The notes under the pieces are model-generated. The model was not told the DNA's origin. It saw nothing but the letters and a program-made list of their open reading frames with translations, and did no database searches. From Eublepharis macularius (Eukaryota > Chordata > Lepidosauria > Squamata > Eublepharidae), in assembly GCF_028583425.1 (NCBI RefSeq), contig NC_072790.1, forward strand, positions 211,832,897 through 211,896,896: a DNA stretch of 64,000 bases, read 5' to 3'. This document shows, in pieces, positions 55,201 to 64,000 of the stretch. Both the position numbers and the translations under genes were made by a program. Numbering within the stretch: the first letter of the stretch is position 1; each line of letters starts with the position of its first letter.

Positions 55201-56231
55201 CTGAATGTGTCAACTGACTTGATTGGAAAGCAATACGGTAGGGTGAAAAGCAGGTGACATCTTCCAGTCTTAAAATACGTAATACCACAGAAAGCTGGCA
55301 GGGCTCTTTCTAAAGAAAATGGTCCCTAGAAACCCTCTCTGAAGTAGCTGCATCCTCCTACTTGCAGAGTAACCACCCAAAATTTTATATTACTTATATC
55401 ATGCCAACAGCCCCACATGGTTTATTTAGTATATATGTAACTAAAGCTCTGGAAACAGCAGAAGTCGATATGACAGATTAAATGTGTGCCACTAGACAGC
55501 TTCTTAACAGTTTTTATGACCCAACTGTTATGGTCATAAACCATAACATTATGGTTATGTTAAAAGCCATAACAAGCCTCCCTGTTCACAAAGAAAGGCT
55601 GGTCCTTTCAAACCACTTGGGTGGCCTTTCTACTAGCTGTCCTCTTCCATGCCTCTTCCTCTCCAACCAGCCCCCTTTTAAGAGGTGTTCTTACAAAGTC
55701 TGTATCCCTTCCTTGCAGTATAATATATATGGATGCTCCATGCCCCATAACATGATTCTAATTTCCCTGCTTGATATGACTAACAGTGTAGTCTGCAGAT
55801 TTCCACTACATAGATGCAAGTGGAGGAGGGGTGCTTAATCATTTATTGTACACTCCCCTCTCAGGCGAGTTCACAGATCTGTGTACATCATTCGGTTTCA
55901 CATAGAGTAAACATTGCTGTTTCCCCTTTGCTGCATTAAAAGCAGTTGCATTTGAAGAGATACAGAAGTCTGATCTGTGACAGCTCATTCACACATGGAG
56001 ATGAACTGGTAAAGGTGTCTATGTGACACCTTTCGGATGGGGCTGTACAAACTATTGCTCGGATCTGCCACAGTGTGACTCGTTCAACCAGGCAGACCTG
56101 AAACTGTGTGCCCAAAAGGGCTGGATAGTGGAAGGAACAGAGCAGGGTTATGTTTTCTTGTGCACTGTGATAGGCAGATGATAGGGCCAAGGCAAGCAAA
56201 GAGGATGTCTTGAGATGAGGAAGAGAATACA
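55201..56231. other. Unassigned intron sequence
   Basis: Nothing recognised. Confidence 0.4.
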
Positions 56232-56239
56232 GTTATAAC

Positions 56240-56432
56240 TAGGGGGGTGCGCTTCGGGTTTCCGATTCGGGACAAAGCCCCCTCACTTCAGTATGCTCCA
56301 AATCTTTACGGAGCATACTGAAGTGATTTAAAGACCTGAATCCCAAAGCAGCTTGCTGTTTCGGGGTTCAGGTTATTTCGGAACAGTTTCCCGCTTCAGG
56401 AAACCTGAATTTTTCCCTGATGCACACCCCTA
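56240..56432. mobile_element. hAT-type MITE with perfect 8-bp TSD
   Basis: 193 bp with ends TAGGGGGGTGC and GCACACCCCTA, flanked by GTTATAAC at 56232-56239 and 56433-56440. Near the centre is a perfect 17-bp stem (TCACTTCAGTATGCTCC and its inverse) with a 10-nt loop. It has no coding capacity. The intact target duplication and hairpin indicate recent insertion. Confidence 0.85.
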
Positions 56433-56611
56433 GTTATAACTTTTGATGTTTCACTGATAATGATTTCGAATCAACCTCATTCCTGATAGATAAACCTCTA
56501 TTTTGGATTCTCTAGTTTACACATTGAATTGAACAACATGGTTGCACCTGATCTGTGGTCAGGCTGACAGCTTTACAAATCTAAATTGTATATCTTGAGA
56601 ACCGATGTGGC

Positions 56612-56808
56612 GTGGTGAAAGCCAATGTGGTGCAGTATTTAAAAACTCAGCCTAAGGCAGGGGAATAACCCCTACTCATTGTGAAACTCATTGGGTGACC
56701 TTGGGCCAATCATTCTTAAGGTAGCCTACCTTGCAGGGTTGTGGTAAAAGGGAAAAATAGGATTGCCTCAAATACATATGCCACCCTGAGCACCGTGGGA
56801 TGGGCTAT
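56612..56808 (+). repeat. tRNA-derived SINE, family C (diverged)
   Basis: GCCAATGTGGTGCAGTATTT, TTGGGTGACCTTGGGCCAAT and CTACCTTGCAGGGTTGTGGT keep the family order, with a weak B box. Confidence 0.65.
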
Positions 56809-57292
56809 GAATTGTTCCTTCATCCATATGATAAATTTGTTAAATACTTTCCATGCTGAAGATGATCCCTTACGGATTTTGTTGCCAGTGTTGTATGGAA
56901 CATCCATCCATTAGTACATATGTAAATGTTACGATATATTCTGTGGAAGCAACCACGGAGGCTGTGACTGTCCCCAGGGGAGGGTCCCTGGGGAGGAACT
57001 CCTTCCCCAGGGAAATTCCTCTGTCTCTATCGTTGTCTTCCACCAGTAGGTGATTTTTTTCATTTCCCATGCCCTCAGTAACTGTTATTGGCCCTTCTCC
57101 CTGTTTGGGGTGTTATGTGTTTATACATTTTTATTGAGTTATTTTATATATTGTTTTAAATGCTGTTTTAATGTTCAAAAGTTTTCATTTTTTCATATTT
57201 GCTGCTTTGGACATAAGGAAAGATGGCATAAAACATTTTAAACAAATAGGTAAATATTCTGTGGATCTGATAGCCAGTTGAGAGGCGGTGGG

Positions 57293-57457
57293 TATGGTTG
57301 CCAACAAGCCTGGAGAAGAACCTCCTGTCTGTTGGATTGAGGCTTGATGTGTGGAAATGGGCACCTGAAGCCTTTCATGGCATGGACATGAATTACATCC
57401 CATTAAGCCTCTATTCAAGGGGCAGAACATTTTTCTAAAGGCAGTTGGCGACCCTAG
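57293..57457. mobile_element. MITE, TAGGGTTGCC family (diverged)
   Basis: Left TATGGTTGCCAACAAGCCTG and right GGCAGTTGGCGACCCTA are inverted ends. The interior does not match the other copies well. Confidence 0.45.
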
Positions 57458-57669
57458 CAGCAGGACTGGGTGCAGTTTAGATCAAGATGATGGCATAGGA
57501 GAATTAAATACTCCCCTTCCCCAAACCTGCTTCCCTGATCCAATTAACTGCCCAGTTGCTGGATTAAGACTTTTAAACACTGTTTCTTATCTGCTGATTA
57601 AACCAAGTTTGTCTGTAAGTAAATTCCAAGCCAAATGAAGTTGTACTGAAAATAACAATGGAGCAAAAG

Positions 57670-57868
57670 TTCTTGGTTTTCTGCTTTGCATGCACAAGGT
57701 GCCAAGTTTCTTCTCTGGCATCTCCATTAAAAACACTCTTGGGTTGCAGGTGTTGGAAAAGACCATCTTCTACCTGAGACCCTGAAGAGTTGCTGTCAGA
57801 GCAGAAAATATTGAGCTAGCTGGATCAACGGTCTGACTCCGTATAAGGCAGCTTCATATGTTCATATA
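57670..57868 (+). repeat. tRNA-derived SINE, family B
   Basis: TGCTTTGCATGCACAAGGTG, TCTTCTACCTGAGACCCTG, GATCAACGGTCTGACTCCGT and GGCAGCTTCATATGTTCATA. The B box region is eroded. Confidence 0.7.
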
Positions 57869-58446
57869 TGATTTGGCCGAATAGTAATGAACCACCAGCT
57901 CCTTCATTCTGGGTTAGCATTAGTTCACAGCCCCCCTCCCCCCCCCAATCTATTTCTGTATCTGCTAGGAACAGAGCTTGGGGTATTTTTTTTTAAATCA
58001 TGTAAAATTAATAAGAGGTTTTTCCTCCATGTGAAATCTGTTCTTTCCTGAGTAATTATAAGTACTTATTGGAAAGGCTGCATTATTTAATGGGATTATT
58101 GATTATTCAAAAGTGTCTTTCTCCATTTACATGTTTGATTTTTTTTTCTGTAAGCAGTGCTACTAGAGGTTGTAAAGTAATATAGGCTTCCATGGTGAAT
58201 GGGTTCTTTCCTCAAGCTACAGTTCTGTGAAGTTATGGGTACATAATTTCCACCGAGATCTGCAATAGGGCTTGGCTGCTTATAACTGTAGGCAGAACTG
58301 CAACCAAGGTCTTTTCTTGACAAATGCTGTTTGATGTATTTCATTTAAACAGTAAATCATGCACTGCTGTATGTAGCTGAAGTTTTTACCAAGGAGTGTG
58401 TGAGCTGTTGAAAAATGATAATAAAGTATCCTTTTTTCTTAACTTA
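57869..58446. other. Unassigned intron sequence
   Basis: A C-run lies near 57940. No repeat or gene recognised. Confidence 0.4.
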
Positions 58447-58750
58447 GCAAACAATCCTAAACAGGCCTACTCGGGATGAAGCTGTGGCTCACTAGTAAGA
58501 GCATCTGCTTGGCATGCAGACGGTCCCAAGTTCAATCCCTGGTATTTCCAGCTAAAAAGATTAGATAGTAGGTGATGCGTAAGATTTCTGCCTGAGAATC
58601 TGGAGAGCTTCTGCCAGTCAGATCAGAGTAGACAATACTGACCTTAATAGACTAATGGTCTGACTCAGCTTCATGAATACTCAGAGAATCCTATTCAGGA
58701 TGGGGTTTACCCACCCTGACCCTAGAAACTGTTTTTAGAATTGCACTATA
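58447..58750. repeat. FB2 palindrome split by a family B SINE
   Basis: The left half is AACAATCCTAAACAGGC (58450-58466) and the right half ends TGTTTTTAGAATTGCACT (to 58746). The SINE at 58476-58680 lies between the two halves. Confidence 0.5.
58476..58680 (+). repeat. tRNA-derived SINE, family B
   Basis: Well preserved: TGTGGCTCACTAGTAAGAGC (A box region), GTTCAATCCCTGGTA (B box), GAGTAGACAATACTGACCTT and GACTAATGGTCTGACTCAGC. Confidence 0.8.
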
Positions 58751-59879
58751 AATTAATCTGCAGGCCATGTCCATAAACTCTCCAAATTTGTTATTCATCT
58801 GTAAAACTGCCAAGCATCTTCTTGGGAGGGGCTGTTCTAGTGACAGTCAGGTCAGTCTCTCTTGTTGTTTGAACACGTCCACATGCAGATTTAAACTTGC
58901 TTTTTATTTATCAGGAGTATCTTGTGTCCAGACTTTTTCAAAACCAAGTGTTCAAAGTGATCAAGTACCCCCGTAAAGCAGACAATAATCAATAAAATTA
59001 ATTAAATGAACTGAAACAGCAGGAAAAAGATAGAAAAAGGAGAAAATGGAAACAGCAGCAGATGAATGACAAAGCAGTGAAATAATAACGGTAACAACAT
59101 GATAAGCAAACTTCAGAACTGAATTAACAAAGATGAAAACCATAGCAGACAGTGAAGGTGCATACAAAGATGTGAAACACAACTGAGAAGACCTTCTCTA
59201 CTCGCCTTTTGGTCACTACCTGCCTGACCTCTATTGGAGGATTTATCCAGAGAAGTATCTCTGGAATTCATTTTAGAGAGTAAGCAGATTCAAGGAAGAA
59301 AACAGTCCTTTGGACATCCTCGGCCCAGACGATTCAAGGCTCTGTAGGTCAAAGCCAGCACTTCCAATTACACCTGGAAGCACAAAACACAAGCATGTCA
59401 AAGTGTGCCTGCTCTCTTCCACCCAGAGATTTAACATGTGTGAGGAGAGGGGGAGTAAAGCCTGAAAAGCTCTGGTGGATGTACATGCATGTAAAATTCT
59501 TACCCAGCATCTATTTAAAGACAAGATAGGAAGAAAATAGAGACATCTGTGTACAGGACCAAGGTATGTAAAGGTAGAGTGGGCAGGTAAAGGTGAAACA
59601 TGTGTTGCTCCTGCCCCTACCTGAGAACAAACAGTCAGCCCTCTGTGCATTCAGCTCATAGGAGCAGTGCCTGTGTGCATACAAAATATATGTGTGTATA
59701 GTTTCAGGTGAGTAGGCATGATGGTTTGCAATAGATGAGGAAGGTTCAAGTCCAGTAGCACCTTAAACAGCAATAACAGTTTCCATGGGTAGGCACTGCT
59801 CCTATATTCAGAAATGCTGATTTTCAAACTTTCCTAATAATGGGGATAAAGCCAATCTATGTACCATTTGTAGATGTGT
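58751..59879. other. Mostly unassigned, with LINE-like traces
   Basis: 58975-59100 is A-rich and tail-like. 59320-59400 (CAAGGCTCTGTAGGTCAAAG, CCAGCACTTCCAATTACACC) resembles a common reptile LINE 3' region. 59738-59775 is a short FB1 arm (AGTCCAGTAGCACCTTAAAC). Confidence 0.35.
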
Positions 59880-62490
59880 TGGCATTGTGCCCAGTTCTCA
59901 GCAAGTTCTGGAGAATGTGGTTGACAGCCTGGTGGAAAGTATATGGGTGGAAATAAGGGGAGAAAGGACAAAGGGTATTGTTGTTGGAGTCTGCTACAGA
60001 CCGCCTGACCAGGGAGAGGAAATGGATGCTGCCCTCCTTGGACAGTTTGGTAGAGTATCCAGACATCAGAACCTTATAATTATGGGTGACTTCAACCTCG
60101 CCAATGTGTGTTGGGAGACAAGCTCAGCAAAGCGACAAGACTCACGCAACTTCCTGACCTGCCTGGCTGATAACTTCCTTTTCAAATGGTGGAGGAAGCT
60201 ACAAGGGGCTCAGCCATACTAGACTTAATATTAACCAACAGGGAAGAATTGGTAGATGGGGTGAAGGTGGTGGGGACCTTGGGGGGAAGTGACCATGTCC
60301 TCCTTGAATTCCAGTTGCTGTGGGGGTCCAAGGAAGTTCATAGCCAGACTCATAGGTTAGATTTTCATAGGGCTGACTTCAATGAACTCAGAGGCTTGAT
60401 GAGAGTCATTCTGTGGGGGAGTGTGCTGGAAGGGAAAGGAGCGAGTAAAGGGCGGGCTCTTCTCAAACATGAGCTTTTGCAAACTCAAGACCTCACTATT
60501 CCAGCAAGATGGAAACATGGTAAAGGCTCCAAGAAACTAATGTGGATGAACAGAGAGCTCCATAATAAGCTAAGAGAGAAAAAGGAAATGTTCAGGTAAT
60601 GAAGAGAAGGACAGACCTCTAAAAAGGAATATATGAGGGTTACTAGGTACTGCAGATCAGCCATCAGAGAAGCCAAAACTCAGTATGAGCTGAGTCTGGC
60701 CAGGGGGGCTCACTACAATAAGAAAAACTTCTACAGATATGTGAGAAGCAAACACAAGGTAAAAAAGGCAATTGGACCGCTTTTGGGAGTGGAAGGAGAA
60801 ATTCTGATGGAGGACAGAGAGAAAGCAGACAGGCTTAATGACTTTTTTGCCTCAGTTTTCTCCCTGAAGAACTTGAGCCCTTCTAGAGATGGTAATAGAC
60901 ACGACAGGGCACCAGAGGGGCTAGTAGACATTGACAGAGAGGTTGTGGAGAGGTACCTGGCTACACTGGATGAATACAAATCCCCTGGGCCGGATGGTGT
61001 ACACACAAGAGTGCTCAAAGAACTTTCTAGAGAACTTGCAGAGCCTCTGTCCATCATCTTCAAGGCCTCCTGGAGGACTGGGGATGTGCCACAAGATTGG
61101 AGAAGAGCGAATGTTATCCCAATCTTTAAGAAAGGGAAGAAGGATGACACAGGAAATTACAGGCTGGTCAGTCTGACTTCTGTTGCTGGGAAGATATTAG
61201 AGCAGATTTTAAAGGGATCAATCTGTAAGCATCTGAAGGATCGCTTAGTGATCCGGGGAAGTCAACATGGTTTTGTCCCCAACAGATCTTGTCAGACCAA
61301 CCTGGTTTCCTTCTTTGATTGAGTGACGAGCTTACTGGATCATGAGAACTCTGTTGACGTGATTTATCTGGATTTCAATAAAGCTTTTGATAAGGTCCCC
61401 CATGACATTCTGATGGGCAAACTGGAAGACTGTGGACTGGACTATAGGACAGTTCAGTGGATAGGGAACTGGTTAGAGGACCACACCCAAAGAGTGGTGG
61501 TCAATGGCGTTTCATCAGATTGGAGAGAGGTGTCCAGTGGGGTGCCACAGGGCTCGGTTTTGGGCCCAGTACTTTTCAATATTTTTATCAATGATCTGGA
61601 TGAAGGGGTAAATGGGCTACTCATTAAATTTGCTGATGATACCAAATTGGGAGGAGTGGTAAACACCCAAGGAGAGAGTTAAAATTCAACAAGACCTGAA
61701 TACTCTGGAGAAGTGGGCGGTTGTGAACAGGATGCAATTAAACATAGATAACTGCACAGTATTACATCTGGGCCACAAAAATGTGAAGCACAAATACAGG
61801 ATGGGGGATACACTTCTGGGTAGTACTGTATGCAAAAGAGATCTTGGAGTAAGATTAGACTGTAAACTAAATATGAGCAGTCAGTGTGATGCGGTGGCAA
61901 AAAAGGCAAACTCAGTCTTCAGTTGTATCAAAAGGGCCATTGCATCGAAATTGCAGGAGGTCATAGTCCCTCTCTGTACTGCCTTGGTCAGGCTGCACCT
62001 GAAGTACTGTGTTCAGTTCTGGAGGCCTCACTACAAAAACGACGTGGAAAAAATTGAGAGGGTGCAGAAGAGAGCAACTTGGATGACCAGGGGTCTGGAG
62101 ACTGGGCCCTATGAGGAAAGGCTGAGTGCCTTGGGAATGTTTAGTTTGGAGAAAAGGAGAGTGAGGGGGGACATGATTGCTCTCTTTAAATATTTGAAAG
62201 GCTGTCATTTGGAGGAGGGCAAGGAGCTGTTCCAGTTGGCAACAGAGGATAGGACTCAAAGCAACGGGCTTAAATTACATGCAGAAAGGTACTGGCTGGA
62301 TATCAGGAAGAACTTTTTCATGGTCAGAGTATTTCAAAGGTGGAATTAGCTGCCTAGGGAGGGGGTGAGCTCCCCTTCACTGGCAGTTTCCAAGAAGAGA
62401 CTGGATGAATATTTGTCAGGGATGCTTTAGGCTCATCCTGCATTGGACTAGAAGGTCTGTATGGCCCCTTCCAACTCTGTGATTCTGTGA
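59880..62490 (+). mobile_element. CR1 LINE, 5'-truncated, ORF2 largely open
   Basis: Runs from the second half of the endonuclease domain (VVGVCYRPPDQGEE, GDFNLANVCW) through a full reverse transcriptase to the CR1 3' end (CCAACTCTGTGATTCTGTGA at 62471-62490). RT landmarks: SPGPDGVHTRVLK near 60980, RRANVIPIFKKGKKDDTGNY near 61105, [15 protein letters not shown] near 61365, [20 protein letters not shown] near 61540 and FADDTKL near 61630. The C-terminal RATWMTRGLE...LGMFSLEKRR segment follows. About 2.6 kb of a full-length element of about 4.5 kb is present. The frame is interrupted by a shift near 60200, stops near 60600 and at 61320, and another shift near 61680, so it is dead but relatively young. 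Confidence 0.92.
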
Positions 62491-62712
62491 AACAAATGTG
62501 TGTAGCTGGTAGCAAGGCCAGAACAACCATTCAGATGGGAGTGAGGCAAACCTACTTATTGTGTGTACAGGGCTAGTGAGTCTGTGCTTCGTGAACCCAG
62601 TTTCTTGTCATTGCGAGGAGAAGCAGATTTTGCCCTTCCTCCAAGCATTGTCTCTTGCAGACTGTAGAATTTATCCCTAGAAGTGAATGGGAGCCACTGA
62701 GAACCAAGTCAA

Positions 62713-63153
62713 CAGGGGTCATTTTGTAGAAAAAGAGCTGGAGGAACTCATTAGCGTAACTCATTAGCTTATGCCATGCCCCTTGCCATTACCGGAAGTG
62801 TGTCATTAGCATAACTGATTTGCATATGCCACACCCCCTGGCATCACCTATCCTGGCTGTTTTGGACCCAATCTTGGCCATTCAGGGACGAAATTGGGCC
62901 CAAAATGGCAGAATGGGGCTGAAAATGGCCAAAAAGGGGCCCAAAATGGTCAGGACTGGGCCACTGCTGAGTGGGAGAGTGATCCACCACCTGTCAGAGG
63001 CCCGATCTGGGCCATTTTGTCCCCAATCCAGGCTGAAACAGGCCCAAAATGGCTGAGGGTCAGGTGGGCGGGGCCACCTAAAATGTGACCTCTTTGGGGA
63101 ACTGCCGGAACTGCATTCCTGTGCGTTCCCCCTCGAAATGAGCCCTGCCCCTG
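62713..63153. mobile_element. hAT-like non-autonomous element with internal short repeats
   Basis: The left end CAGGGGTCATTTTGTAGAAA and inverse of the right end CAGGGGCAGGGCTCATTTCG resemble hAT ends (CAGGG...). Two CATTAGC-rich direct repeats lie at 62750-62830, and several diverged copies of GGCCCAAAATGG / GGCCAAAAAGGGG lie between 62880 and 63060. No clear 8-bp target duplication was found. Confidence 0.5.
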
Positions 63154-64000
63154 ATCTACAGAGCCCTGCCCCGAATTCCATTTCTTGATCACGCCATAAT
63201 TTGTGACAAAACATTGGGAACTTGCTTTGTTATCTATAGATTGTTCTGTTGTGATTAATTAATATTAATGCATGCACCCTCTGGGGAACTGGGTATATAT
63301 GAAAAAATTGAAATAAACAAAGAATATTCCATCATAGAACTTGTTTTGTGCTGTGGAGGGATTCCTTCATTTTTTAACTCAGCTTAGCCACAGGGATTTC
63401 AGTTACTTGCAATACACACAATTCCTGGCAAGTGGCACCAGCTTCTAAGCTTACCTTCCTTTCATGTACTTGACAATGTTAATTATTTTTCCGTGTGTGC
63501 CAAGGGCTCCTGAGCTGCAGCTCTTTCCCCTTCTTTGTCATAAGCTTAGGAGGAGAACAGATCACATAATAAATAGGTTCCTGGTCACACTCCAGCATCA
63601 CACTCTCTAAGAAACAGAGTAGATTTCTCCTGAAAAGAGTAGACAGTTCAATTGGACAATGTAAGCAGACTGCAAGGTGGTTAGGGAAAGGGTAAAGCCT
63701 GCTCCCTTGAGAAAACGAACTCACCATGAAAAAGGGGTTGTTTTTATTATTTCTACTTTTTACAGTCCACCAAATGTTTGGGCTGGAATTTTTGGTCCTT
63801 CACCAACTCAAATTTTATCCAAGAATGTAAGAGTCAGTGAGGTATCACTTTAGTATGTGGCATGTTTCAAGTAGTGTGCCTACTTGCAACTGTCCAGTTG
63901 TTATCCTGCCTATCTTCTTCTTTCTTTATTACAGTCAGCGACCAGAGAGGAATGAGATAAAAAGCGACCAGAATTTAGCATGTATAAAATATATGCTAAA
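63154..64000. other. Unassigned, with exon-like signals near the end
   Basis: No repeat recognised. 63766-63826 is bounded by a strong T-rich acceptor and GTAAGA, and another good acceptor precedes 63935. Translations do not match the expected last ACYP2 exon or any protein I recognise. Confidence 0.35.

Larger units (their letters stand above)
10835..64000 (+). other. ACYP2: ACYP2 intron 3 (continues past the window)
   Basis: Begins at the GTAAGT donor. I searched by eye for the expected last exon (a G completing Met, then codons for K-S-W-L-S-K) and did not find it, so the intron appears to run for more than 53 kb. Mammalian ACYP2 also has a very long third intron. All features listed below lie inside it. 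Confidence 0.65.

Noticed and set aside
63935-64000. Possible last ACYP2 exon
   Set aside because: The expected start (G completing Met, then codons for K-S-W-L) is absent, and the translation resembles neither ACYP2 nor ACYP1 C-termini.
1-64000. CRISPR arrays, bacterial operons, rRNA or functional tRNA genes
   Set aside because: No regularly spaced repeats with unique spacers. tRNA-like A and B boxes and 5S-like sequence occur only within SINEs.

Overview
The window reads as vertebrate nuclear DNA, most likely from a squamate reptile. It contains spliced exons, GT-AG introns, a CpG-rich promoter and no bacterial-style gene packing. About a third of it is recognisable repeats: CR1 and L2-like LINEs, several tRNA-derived SINE families, a 5S-rRNA-derived SINE, a Penelope-like fragment, hAT, Tigger and MITE DNA transposons, and a few LTR-type fossils. 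The species assignment is an inference from this repeat mix.

The only host gene I can support is ACYP2 (muscle-type acylphosphatase) on the + strand. Coding exon 1 lies at 2760-2811, a 17-nt microexon 2 at 5167-5183, and exon 3 at 10725-10834. Their phases join cleanly and encode 59 complete codons plus two bases of a 60th, including both catalytic residues (Arg22 and Asn40). The last coding exon was not found, so everything from 10835 to 64000 is read as the start of a very long intron 3, consistent with the large intron known in mammals.

Layout: 1-2300 is upstream flank with old SINEs and foldback repeats. 2300-3010 is the CpG-rich promoter and first exon, with two identical NRF1-like palindromes just downstream. 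Intron 1 carries foldback and SINE copies. Intron 2 carries a Tigger-like transposon with intact terminal repeats and a 229-codon open frame that lacks the DDE domain, plus a gypsy-type reverse transcriptase fossil. Intron 3 is a repeat landscape: a CR1 split by a SINE (14.5-16.1 kb), a 1.4-kb hAT element with a perfect 8-bp target duplication and a LINE nested in it (16.2-17.5 kb), palindromic retroposons with 11-14-bp target duplications including one inserted in another (48.5-48.9 kb), a solo LTR (47.3 kb), a young hAT-type MITE (56.2 kb), and a 2.6-kb CR1 with long open ORF2 segments (59.9-62.5 kb).

The items most worth a second look are the DDE-less Tigger ORF sitting in sense 190 bp after the microexon, the foldback retroposon family with its self-nesting, a diverged 360-bp direct repeat at the head of intron 3, a 62-bp perfect tandem duplication, and an upstream ATG whose frame would overlap the ACYP2 start after splicing. 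Long unassigned stretches are listed as such; I could not run homology or conservation searches.
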